From contig SWDT01000114.1 in the NCBI GenBank assembly GCA_009193035.1, positions 62,001 through 126,000 of the forward strand: a stretch of DNA of 64,000 nt. The letters are read 5' to 3'. Of the stretch, positions 1 through 8,987 are shown one piece after another. This DNA is from Halicephalobus mephisto (taxonomy: Eukaryota; Nematoda; Chromadorea; Rhabditida; Panagrolaimidae). Each line of letters begins with the position of its first letter. Positions within the stretch are counted from its first letter, which is position 1. A program made the position numbers and the translations under genes. The notes below the pieces were generated by a model that was given only the letters and a program-made list of their open reading frames with translations, searched no databases and was not told the origin of the DNA.

Positions 1-1765
1 GTTCAAGAAGCATTACAAGAAAAAATAAAAATGCTAGGTTCAAAAATTAAAGAATTAATTGTTTTACCTATTTATGCAAATTTGCCATCAGATATGCAAG
101 TGAAAATTTTTGAACCAACTCCACCAAACGCGAGAAAAGTCGTTTTAGCGACGAATATTGCAGAAACATCAGTAACAATCGATGGAATTAATTACGTAAT
201 TGATCCTGGAATGGTTAAACAAAATTCATATGATGCTAGAAGTAGAGTAGAATATTTAAATACAGTAACTATTTCGAAAGCAGCTGCGAATCAAAGGGCC
301 GGAAGAGCGGGCAGAACAGGCCCAGGAAAGTGCTTCAGGCTGTACACTGCCTGGTCGTATATGCATGAACTGGAGGATCAGCCGATTCCTGAGGTGGGTT
401 TTTGTGGAATTTTAAATTTTAAAAATTTTGGTATTTTTCGATTACATGAATGTATTTTTTTAATGGAAAAAGTTTTCTTAGTTAATTTTAATGTTTTTAA
501 AATCTTTTTTGTTTTTCGATTACATGGATGTATTTTCTTGATGAAAAAAGTTTTCTTAGTTAATTTTAACATATTTTTAAAATTTTTTTTGTTTTTCGAT
601 TACATGAAAATATTTTCTTGATGAAAAAAGTTTTGTTAGTTAATTTTAACATATTTTGAAAATTTTTTTTGTTTTTCGATTACATGAATGTATTTTCTTG
701 ATAGAAAAATTTTTATTAGTTAATTTTAACATATTTTTAAAATCTTTTTTATTTTTCGATTACATGGATGTATTTTCTTGATGAAAAAAGTTTTCTTAGT
801 TAATTTTAACATATTTTTAAAATATTTTTTTGTTTTTTTAAATTTTTCCAAAAATTTGATTTTTTAAAGTTTTGCAATTGTGTGATTTTTATTTTCAGAT
901 TCAACGAACGAATCTTGGGAATGTCGTTTTGATGCTGATGAGTCTTGGTATCTATGATCTTGTTCATTTTGATTTCCTGGATCCTCCGCCTCATGAGACC
1001 CTGGTTGCTGCTTTGGAGCATCTTTATGCTTTAGGAGCTGTGAATCATAAAGGTGTTTTGACAAAATTAGGAAGAAGAATGGCGGAATTTCCATGTGATC
1101 CGGCCATGTCGAAGATGATTATTGCTTCTGAAAATTACGGTTGTACAGAGGAGATTATTACAATTGCGGCAATGTTGTCTGTTAACGCTGCGGTGTTTTA
1201 TAGACCGAAAGCTATGGTTATCCATGCAGATACGGCCAGGAAGGGGTTTTGGTCGCAATTTGGTGATCATTTGACGTTGTTGAATGTATACAACAGATGG
1301 AAAGAAACAAATTTTTCTACTCAATGGTGTATGGAAAATTTTGTGCAAAATAGAACGATGAAGAGAGCAAGGGATATCAGGGAGCAATTGGAAGGACTGC
1401 TTGAACGGGTGGAAATAGAACCGAAATCGTCGAATGACCATGTCTGTATAAGGAAAGCAATTGCCGCTGGTTATTTTTATAATTTGGCTAAATTGGACAA
1501 AGGTGGAAGTTACAAAACTGTGAAACATAGACATACGACACAAATTCATCCAAATTCGTCGTTGTTTGAAGAACGACCAAGATGGCTGGTTTATTATGAA
1601 CTAGTGTTTACGGCGAAGGAGTACATGAGAGAAGTTGTGGAAATTGACAGTAATTGGATGAAGGAAGTGGCTCCTCATTATTATAAGATGAATGAACTAG
1701 AGGATTCGACGAATAAGAAAATGCCGAAAATTCAAGGAAAATCGAAATCGGAACTTGAAAGATGA
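1..1765 (+). CDS. mog-4: DEAH-box pre-mRNA splicing helicase DHX16/PRP2 (C-terminal part)
   Basis: Partial gene, cut by the window start; coding segments 1-393 and 899-1765 (419 aa visible, frame open from base 1). PRP2/DHX16 uses ATP to remodel the spliceosome before the first splicing step; in C. elegans the orthologue is mog-4, needed for the sperm-to-oocyte switch (known for the family). Visible in order: helicase motif V ([13 protein letters not shown]), motif VI (QRAGRAGR) with FRLYTAW, then the HA2/ratchet region ([13 protein letters not shown]) and OB-fold C-terminus ([20 protein letters not shown]) ending in the DHX16-type tail [10 protein letters not shown]. The intron uses GAG|GTGGGT and TTTTCAG in phase 0. 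The DHX16-like tail argues against PRP22 (mog-5) or PRP16 (mog-1). The ATG at 31 is internal, not the start. The stop is TGA at 1763-1765. Confidence 0.95.
431..835. repeat. Intronic minisatellite, about 5 copies of an 80-bp unit
   Basis: Inside the mog-4 intron. The marker TTTTCGATTACATG recurs at about 436, 514, 594, 674 and 754, giving periods of 78, 80, 80 and 80 bp. Each unit carries TTCTTGATGAAAAAAG and TTAGTTAATTTTAACATA. Copies differ by a few substitutions, and no coding capacity is expected. Confidence 0.9.
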
Positions 1766-2002
1766 TTCTCCCCTAATTTACGGGTGTTGTTTTTTGTTAA
1801 TTTTGTTTCAATGAAATTGGGAATTTTCTACTTTCTTGTCATTTCATTTTAGATCGAGATTGATCTGAGAACACGTGGTCCCTGATGTGCGTGTTTTAAA
1901 TGAATGTGGCCTTGGAGGAGTTTTTGGAAGATCGTAGTTCGATAAAGAGCGAAATTTTTTGGAAAGTTTTTATGGAACAAAATTTCAGAGGATTTTAGGA
2001 TA
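1766..2002. other. 3' flank of mog-4
   Basis: Non-coding, moderately AT-rich. No canonical AATAAA was seen close to the stop, so the polyadenylation signal is presumably a variant. Nothing else is recognised here. Confidence 0.5.
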
Positions 2003-2358
2003 GTGAAATAGAAAGAAAGACAGAAAGGGGAAGAAGGAGAAAGAGAGACAGAAAGGGGAAGAAGGAGAAAGAGAGAAAAAACAGAAAGAGAAGGGGAGAG
2101 AGAGAGATATGGAAAGAGAGAAAGGAGAAGAAAGAGAGTGAGAGAGAGAGAGATGGAAAGGGAGAGAAAGTGATAAAAGTGAGAGAAAGAGAGATAGAAA
2201 GAGGAAGTAAGAAAGTGATAGAAAGGGAGAGAAAGAGAGATAGAAAGAGAGAGACAGAAATAGAAAAAGAAAGTGGTAGAAAGGGAGAGAAAGAGAGATA
2301 GAAAGAGAGAGACAGAAATAGAAAAAGAAAGTGGTAAAAAGGGAGAGAGAGGAGATAA
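2003..2358 (+). repeat. 350-bp GA-rich homopurine tract
   Basis: The + strand is almost only A and G (GAAAGAGA, AGAGAGAG, AGAAAGGGAG units), with scattered GATA and ACAG interruptions. A 51-bp unit (GGTAGAAAGGGAG...) is nearly duplicated at 2273-2340. The tract lies 240 bp downstream of the mog-4 stop. Confidence 0.9.
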
Positions 2359-2643
2359 AGCGTATCGACTTTAGTGATTAATTGCCAGAGTTACCGCTTT
2401 TTTCTATTTCTAGAACATAAGCAAAAGAAAAAAGAGAACGAGTAAGAACAAAGAAAATTAATTTTGGTGATTAATTTTCAGATTTGACATTTTCTTCGCT
2501 TTTATAGTTTGCTTCCTAAATACGAGAATTCAAAGAACCACCATTAAAAATGAACCACGGTTTTTCGTGAAATCATCTCGAAGCGAATTCTTAAAACTTT
2601 CAGAAAGAGAAAAACATCAATTTGTAATTTTTTTCATTTTTAC

Positions 2644-2975
2644 AGAATCCGATTTTTGAACGCAGAAATTTAAAAATTTCGAAAAAAAATTATTTTTATG
2701 AAAATAAATACTTTTACACAACTGTTTCGAAACGATTTTTTAGGATTTTTAGAATTCTTGAAAAGAAGAAGAATTGATTTGCCGTTTTTACAGAATCCGA
2801 TTTTTGAATGTAGAAATTTAAAAATTTCGAAAAAAATCATTTTTATGAAAATAAATACTTTTACACAATTGTTTCGAAACGATTTTTTAGGATTTTTAGA
2901 ATTCTTGAAAAGAAAAAAATTGATTTTCCATTTTTACAGAATCCGATTTTTGAATGTAGAAGTTTAAAAATTTCG
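2644..2975. repeat. Tandem repeat, about 147-bp unit, 2.3 copies
   Basis: CAGAATCCGATTTTTGAA recurs at about 2644, 2792 and 2937. The intervening sequence (TTTACACAACTGTTTCGAAA, then TTTTTAGGATTTTTAGAATT) is near identical between copies. A short open frame across it is just the repeat read through. Confidence 0.85.
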
Positions 2976-4902
2976 AAAAATTATTCACCCCTTTTTATTT
3001 ATTTATAATTTTTTTCGAATAACCGAAGATTTCAAAATTTATGTTTTGTTGAAATTTCAAAAGCCATGAGACAAGCTTAAGAAAGTTATCTTCACGTGGC
3101 CGGGGATCCGAAGTTGAGGGTGTTGATTGTTTTTCTGGTCTTGGAAATTTTCTAGAATTTTTTTTTAAACGAAACAATGTCCCTTGATTTTTGAAATATT
3201 CAGACCACGTTTTTTTTATTTTGTCATTGTCAGCTGAGCAAAATTAACTGGTCCGAAAAAATCAAATTTTTCGATAAAAATTTTTTTTGAAAGAAATGCA
3301 ACTAGGGTCATTAGGCCTCGTTTTCCGAAATTTTCGAAGATCACCCCATGGTTTTTCATATAAAACAACTGTCCTCAGCTGAACGAGCAAAAACGATCTT
3401 TGATTTTTTATGACGGAAATAGGTGGTTCGAGGAATGAAATAGGTTGAAGATCAAGGAAAAATTAAAATTAAAAAGGTTTAAAAAAATTTAAAAAACTAA
3501 AAAATTTTAAAATTTTAAAATCAAAAAAAACTAAAAAAATTTTTAAAAAATAAAAAAAAACTAAATTTTTTTTAAAAAGGTTTAAAAAATAAAAAAAACT
3601 AAAAAATTTTAAAATTTTAAAATCAAAAAAAACTTAAAAAAATTTTTAAAATTTCTTTAATTTTTGAAAAACTTTAAAAATTAAAAAAGAATTAAGTTTA
3701 AAAATTTTTAAATTCCAAAAAAAAAATTAAAATTAAATTTTAGAATTTAAAAAAATTTAAAAAAGAATTTTTTATTGAAGGCTTGAAGTCAGATATATCG
3801 TTTCGCTGACACCTTTTTTCTGAAAAAATAAAACATGTTTTAGTTTTTTAATTTATAAAACTAGAATTCTGCAAAAAATTCTAAAATTCATTTAGCAAAA
3901 TTTAGAATTTTCAAAATTGCACAAAAATTTTTAAATTTAAAATTCAGAAAAAAATTAAATTTTAGGATTTAAAACAAAGTTCTAAAATTTCGTGTCGAGA
4001 AAATTTAGAAAAATTAAATTTGAAAAATTTCGAAAATTAAAAAAAAAATTATTTAAATTTTTAAATTTTCGAAATTTTTTAAAATTAAAAAAAAATTATT
4101 TCTAAATTATTTTATTTTTTAATTTTCGGAAATTTTTTAAAATTATTTCTAAATTATTTTATTTTTTTTCGAAATTTTTTAAAATTAAAAAAAATTTATT
4201 TCTAAATTATTTTATTTTTAAATTTTCGGAAATTTTTTAAAATTAAAAAAAATTAATTCTAAACTATTTAATTTTTAAATTTTTTAAAATTTTATTTTTA
4301 ATTTTTAAATTTAAAAAAAATTTATTTCTTAACTTTAAATTCTTAAAAACCGTAAAAAATTCATTTTTAAATTATTTAAATTTTAAATTTTAAATTTTAT
4401 AAAAATCTGAAAATCTATATCGAAATAATTTTGTAGTATATTTAATTTTTTCGATGATTTTAAAACTGCTATTTAAAATTCTTCAATTTTGGAAATTTTC
4501 AAAACAATTGTACAAAAATACATTTGTTTTTTTTATAACGGCACATAATATTGTAATGTTTTTAAAACTGTTCTTTTTCAAATTTCCAAAAAGCACTCAA
4601 AATCCGCTCTGCTTCTTCACGTGCACCGCGGCGGTCTGACATGTGAACATTATTCAGAAACAGATTTCTCCTGACCGAGGAGACGAAAAACAAAGGACCA
4701 AACCTACTGAAACGATTGATTTTTGAAGGACGTTTTTTGCAGAAATTTGGCCAAAGATCGACATAACAAAAATCAACATCAATTTTTTTAATTTTATTGT
4801 TTTTTACAAATAAAATAATAAAAAATAATTAATTCCAGTACTTTTGGATAACAAAGCCCTTGGGAGATTCATAGAACCGAGAGCAAACCCGACGATTGAA
4901 AA
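2976..4902. other. Gene-free AT-rich low-complexity DNA
   Basis: From 3440 to 4450 the sequence is almost entirely runs of A and T with TTTTAAAATT and AATTTTCGGAAATTTTTT motifs in degenerate tandem order. The edges (2976-3440, 4450-4902) are less simple but show no convincing exon. A minus-strand AATAAA at 4793-4798 could be the poly(A) signal of the small gene at 4953-5147. Confidence 0.7.
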
Positions 4903-4952
4903 GATTCTAGTCGATGAAGTCCTGCTTCTTGATGACTGGTGGATTCTTGGAT

Positions 4953-5147
4953 TCAGTTTTCCTTGTCTTCGATCGTCTGAGCTTCGGCTCTTGCGACGAA
5001 AACCGGCAAAATGATGGAAATCGGCAGCACGAAGAGCAACGAATAGAAAGCGTGCTGGATCTTAGGGTTGACGATGGAGACCAAAGCTCTTCCAGTGGCG
5101 AAGAAGAGGATCGTGAACTCCAGGATAGAAACAACAGCAGAGAACAT
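4953..5147 (-). CDS. Small two-helix membrane protein, 64 aa, unrecognised
   Basis: Single-exon ORF starting ATG TTC TCT at 5147 and ending TGA at 4953-4955. Two hydrophobic segments are visible: about residues 4-24 (VVSILEFTILFFATGRALV) and 31-51 (HAFYSLLFVLPISIILPVFV), then a polar tail rich in acidic residues (QTIEDKEN). Codons are strongly biased to C-ending forms (ATC, TTC, GTC), typical of expressed genes in this genome and unlike the surrounding AT-rich DNA. A TATA box lies about 65 bp and a GC box about 115 bp upstream; AATAAA at 4793-4798 is a plausible poly(A) signal. I do not recognise the family. A weak resemblance to small ER subunits such as DPM2 is only an impression. Confidence 0.7.
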   Translation of the reverse strand: MFSAVVSILEFTILFFATGRALVSIVNPKIQHAFYSLLFVLPISIILPVFVARAEAQTIEDKEN

Positions 5148-5210
5148 TTTTCAATTTAACAGTATGGACAAATGTGTTCGAAGAAGTCGCTCCTACAAAC
5201 GATCGGACGG

Positions 5211-5218
5211 CTTTTATA
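5211..5218 (-). promoter_or_regulatory. TATA box of the small membrane-protein gene
   Basis: Minus strand reads TATAAAAG at 5218-5211, about 65 bp before the ATG at 5147. A start site 25-30 bp downstream would give a 5' leader of roughly 35-40 nt. Confidence 0.6.
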
Positions 5219-5260
5219 GACGAAGAAATAAGGATCTTCACATGCGTTGAACGTGCTCTC

Positions 5261-5270
5261 GGGGCGGGGC
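5261..5270. promoter_or_regulatory. GC box (GGGGCGGGGC)
   Basis: Perfect Sp1-type GC box in otherwise AT-rich DNA, about 45 bp upstream of the TATA box of the minus-strand gene. It fits a compact core promoter. Confidence 0.5.
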
Positions 5271-6158
5271 TTGGGTGCACGCGACCAGTGGAGATTGACT
5301 ACAAGCGGTTCTGAAATGCAGAACTGGCTTGCAGTAACGAGCAGCTGATCTCAAAATGGAAAGTTGTGTAATCGTATAACTTATTTCTGGACAATGCTGA
5401 AAGTCACAGGTGTTGTTTTCTAAGGAATTAAAATCGTGAGCAAAAGCATGACTTTTTTATCTCCTTCTTTAAAACTCTCGGAAAGCTTTCAGAGGTAGTC
5501 AGCAACCAAATCAGATGGTACATTGAGGCAAACAAACATTTCCCGAAACGGAAATAGATAGCTTTGAATTCGATAAAAATCGACCAAACATAGACTGGAA
5601 AACATGGAGGGAATATTGCGGGATTCGGTAGATGATTCTAAATACCTGAAACGGCAGATTTAAGACACGGCATATGCTTATCTCCTAAACTTGATTAATT
5701 AAAATTTTCAACACGAATTTACCTAGGAATAAACCTGTTTTAAGAATAGTAATGCAGGGAAAGAAGAGAACAGAGTTGATATATCGTGGAAAATTGAAGC
5801 ACTATGGAAAATATTCATATATGAACTCGTAATTTCAGAGTCAAGCTGGCCTACACGGTTGGTTGCTTGCATGTATCTAAGTCAACTCGCACTGGTAAAT
5901 GGACAATTACCACAATATTCAGGAATTTTCGTGGTGGGAGTCGACCTCGTCCTGTCAAGTTCCTTGTTCCTAATCCGACTCTCACCGGTAAATGAGCAAC
6001 TTTTTGCAAATTCCAAGAGTTTTCGTAGTAGGATTTGATTTTTTATTTTTTAAAATCCAACAAATTTTCACTTAACGATTAATTTTACAAAAATCCAGCT
6101 ACTTTACTGATTTTCCGAATATGATTCAATGTTTGCTTCTGATTACTTCATCCGCAAT
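5271..6158. other. Intergenic, with a partial 93-bp direct duplication
   Basis: The sequence around 5887 (CGCACTGGTAAATGGACAAT) is repeated in diverged form at about 5980 (CTCTCACCGGTAAATGAGCA), each followed by a TTTTCGT(G/A)GT(G/A)GGA motif. No convincing gene is seen. Confidence 0.4.
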
Positions 6159-6278
6159 TTATCGATTACTAAATTCCACTGCTTTGTCGACCGCATCCAG
6201 ATATCTTTGGTCTTCGCCGACCCTGAGGACCGGTTTCCCACTATCATCCAGATCAATTAGGACAACTCCAGGCTCCGC
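6159..6278 (-). CDS. Candidate terminal exon of an unknown gene
   Basis: The minus strand is open from an acceptor-like CTGCAG (exon start 6278, phase 0) to TAA at 6161-6159, 39 residues: PGVVLIDLDDSGKPVLRV in the first half, GEDQRYLDAVDKAVEF in the second. C-ending codons and the acidic, globular-looking sequence make coding likely. No upstream exon in matching phase was found. The last exon of the paraplegin-like gene (stop at 6508-6506) does not splice to it in frame by any obvious donor. It could be a relic or the last exon of an unseen transcript. Confidence 0.35.
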   Translation of the reverse strand, partial: AEPGVVLIDLDDSGKPVLRVGEDQRYLDAVDKAVEFSNR

Positions 6279-6505
6279 CTGCAGCTCGTTTCAGCTTCTC
6301 CGTCCTCGAAACCACTCGAACAAAAATACTAACTACATCATCAAGACTTACTGTAGTCAAATACATCTAACTCTTGACGTAGAATCAATAAAAAGTAATT
6401 TTTCATAGATTTTAAAAAATAATTTAACTCGGCAGTAACTCATTAAATTACCCCAAGGTTCGGAACAGAGAACACTACAACCAGCTACACCTATCAGGGA
6501 CTGGG

Positions 6506-7841
6506 TCACTTCCCCTGCTTCTTCGCTTTGGCCGCCTCTTCTGCTCTCTTCTGGAGGATCGTTCTTCTGACCATTCTACCGTATTGGGTGAACAGGAAAC
6601 CGAGGATAGCAAATCCGAGGGCCATTTCGAGGATTTTGATCATGCTCGGCGCACGAACAACCTCAATAGGGATGGAGTCCTTCAGGGGGATTCCTATTTG
6701 TTCTTCAGCATGACGAATTTCGTAACGGAATTGATTTGGTTGTTCTCCTGAGGCTCTGTCGAACTTGATGGCAAGGGCAGGAAGAGACGCCGGTTGTCCG
6801 TCGATGACCGCTCCAGGTTGAAGAACGGCAATTGCTTTCTTGTCTTCTGGGAAATAGATTAATTTCTGGACCTAAAATAAAGGAACATCATTTAATTTTA
6901 CAAAGATTATTGTAAATTTGAAACATAAAAAATCAAAAATTTCGTAAAAAAGGTTTAAAAAATAGAATAATTAGATGGATTATTTTGATTGAACAGATGA
7001 TCAGCGGATCAGAGAAGGATTCAACTGCAGATAATTCAGAGATTCATTTTCAAGGAGTTTGGGGCTTAGTAACACCAGGTTTAGAGGTTTTTAAACACAT
7101 TCTAGATTCCCTCTGATTGAATCCATAAAAGTCATGTCCACAAAAAGCTCCCTAAACGACTTGAATCCACTCCCCAGACATCTAAAACCCCACAAAGGAG
7201 ATAGAACCTCATAAACATATGCCAAATATTTAAACTTCAAATCTCCTCACAGTCTTCTGACCGGTCTTAACGGAAATTCCAATCAAAATTAACCCCAAAT
7301 TTTCTATATTAATGATATTAATGTTAAATAAAAATAAAACAAACCTCTCCAGTAGGCAGGTATTTTTTGACAAAGACGTCGAAATCCAATGGTTCCTGGT
7401 TCATGGCCGCTTGCAAATCTGGATTCACCATGGTCAGATTCTGGAGCATGAAAAGACTCATTGCGGTGGTCGTCACAACAACGACGATCATGAATATCCT
7501 CAGCTTTCTGATGACCGTTGGATCTATTTTTTTCAAATCTTCGACTGAAGGTTCTTCTGATTTTTTTTCATTTTTGTCAGAATCAGTTTTTTCGTTTTGA
7601 TTTTCTTCAGGTCCTTTATTTTTCGAATAACTGCCCGTTCTAACATATCGGAAACCTAAAATTGGGGAAATCGATATATGAAAATTTAAAAAAACAAACT
7701 TTGAAGCCGACAAGTGGGAAACGGGGCTCGTAGGGATCTGGATCCTGAAGAAGCCCATCTGAAGATGATCGTACTTTCGCCCCGCAGATCCAACAACGAA
7801 GTCCTCGAGAGATGAAGCAGATTCCGGGACAAACAAGTCAT
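6506..7841 (-). CDS. Paraplegin-like N-terminal protein lacking AAA and M41 domains
   Basis: Three exons: 7841-7700, 7655-7345, 6871-6506 (272 aa), phases agreeing at both junctions (A|GTTTG donor, TTTTAG acceptors). Residues 1-47 form an Arg/Ser-rich mitochondrial presequence (MTCLSRNLLHLSRTSLLDLR). Then come an acidic linker, TM1 (RIFMIVVVVTTTAMSLFML), an FtsH-extracellular domain whose GEVQKLIYFPEDKK and QPGAVIDGQP align with human paraplegin GEVQ...PGAV, and TM2 (LEMALGFAILGFLF). The frame then stops after a basic tail (KRAEEAAKAKKQGK). Paraplegin and its partners form the inner-membrane m-AAA protease. Here the ATPase (Walker, SRH) and HExxH peptidase domains are absent, and none was found downstream to base 1. 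Either a truncated paralog, a decayed gene, or a rearranged locus. ATG 7841 was chosen over a TTG five bases downstream because it gives the presequence. Confidence 0.75.
6912..7320 (-). mobile_element. Intronic TIR element, copy 1 (intron 2 of paraplegin-like gene)
   Basis: About 409 bp, nearly identical to the reverse complement of 9065-9476. Read along the minus strand it begins near CATTAATATAGAAAATTTGG and ends near AATTATTCTATTTTTTAAAC. Its ends form an imperfect inverted repeat (ATAGAA...TTTTGATTGAA). It fills most of the 473-bp intron and has the same sense relative to transcription as copy 2. The core 7100-7129 is flipped relative to copy 2. Confidence 0.85.
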
Positions 7842-8015
7842 GATTCCGTCGACGGCTTTTTCGAGACCTTCGAAAACAAAATCATTCGACTTTTTCGCGG
7901 CGAAAAACGGTTTTCAAAAATCGCTCAATTTTGAAGTTTTCTGATATCCTTTATTTTTTAATTTTTTAATTTTAATTCTTTTCTGAACATCTCAACAATA
8001 CAGTAAGACAGGAAA
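7842..8015. promoter_or_regulatory. Divergent intergenic promoter region
   Basis: About 174 bp separate the start codon of the paraplegin-like gene (minus) from that of the first kappa GST (plus), so their promoters must overlap. No TATA box stands out. TTTTTCGCGGCGAAAAACGG near 7895 is a GC-containing palindromic stretch. Confidence 0.5.
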
Positions 8016-8844
8016 ATGAAAGTTATTCCGTCTATCAGGTGCTATTTGGACGTGTCTTCGGTCCATTGCTGGTTCGCCTTCGAGGTAGGTTTTGTTTTTC
8101 GAATTCATATATCAATTCCGACTTTTGATCCCATAACTTACGTTTGACATCCTTCCAGAGGCTTTTGAAGCAGAACAACGTCAAATTGGACTTCGTTCCG
8201 GTCCATGTGGCTTCGATCATGAGCACTATAGGTAAAAAAAATTTTTAATTTAATAATTTTTAATTTTTTAATTTTTTTAGGCCACAAGATGCCCTATTAT
8301 GAAAAAGCCTTGAGGGATTACAATTTTTACGATATTACTGTCATGAGTAACTACTACGGGGTGGAGGCCAGACTCCCCGAGCACGCCCTCGAGCGACTGT
8401 CGAACACGGGAACCTTCAACGCGACCAGATTCCTGTCCCTCGTGGAGGAACTAGAGCCAGACAAAACCGAATCCGTCTGGAGAGCGACTTTCTGCAGACT
8501 ATGGCGAGATAACAAGGAAATCCACAAGGATAGTGACTTTCGAGAGGTCTGTTGAAATTACTTTTTAATTACTTTTTACAATAATTCCTAAATTACTGTT
8601 CTTCCAGATTGCTGATACTTGTAATTTATCAAATTCAACGCTGGATTCGTTAAACGACGACAAATGGACCTTCAAAGTGATGCAGAACAACGACGAAGCG
8701 ATTACTCAGGGTTGTTTCGGAGTTCCTTGGATCAAAGCAGAAGTCGAAGACGGATCTGAATGTTTCTTCGGAGCCGACAGGATACCGTTGGTTTTCAGAT
8801 ATCTTGAGAAATCAAAAAACTTGAAAATTAGGAAAAATTGTTGA
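8016..8844 (+). CDS. Kappa-class glutathione S-transferase, copy A
   Basis: Four exons: 8016-8084, 8159-8231, 8281-8546, 8608-8844 (214 aa), all phases consistent. Kappa GSTs are DsbA-like mitochondrial/peroxisomal enzymes that conjugate glutathione. Seen: N-terminal YLDVSSVHCWFAFE aligning with the family YFDVxSPYSWxxFE (the catalytic Ser position is kept, but SPY is changed to SVH), a helical middle domain with FCRLWRDNKEI, and the kappa C-terminal signature GCFGVPWIKAEVEDG...FFGADRI matching GAFGxPxxxxxxxG...FGSDR. The usual length is about 226 aa, so the protein is complete. The altered active-site loop (VH for PY) and the C-terminal KIRKNC tail suggest divergence in substrate or localisation. 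It is a tandem neighbour of copy B, 144 bp downstream. Confidence 0.9.
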
Positions 8845-8987
8845 TTTTAATGAAGTTACAAATCTAAAAAGGCGTTGAATTCTGATCACTACAGGGTTCG
8901 TAGGCTACGGTCGACTCTAGTCGATAATTCTCGATAAGTTTAATTTCAAGCAGTCAACGAAAAATCATTGTATCTGTTTCGACAAAC

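Noticed and set aside
1067..1549. 160-aa minus-strand frame opposite mog-4
   Set aside because: Shadow of the conserved helicase exon.
2698..2967. 89-aa plus-strand frame
   Set aside because: Two copies of a tandem repeat translated in the same frame; amino-acid repeat only reflects DNA repeat.
6121..6408. 95-aa plus-strand frame
   Set aside because: The opposite strand has the better codon use and an acceptor-to-stop exon; the plus frame looks like its shadow.
7324..7836. Paraplegin-like exon read through its intron as one 170-aa ORF
   Set aside because: The first residues use a TTG start and intron sequence; an ATG at 7841 with a 44-nt intron gives a proper presequence.
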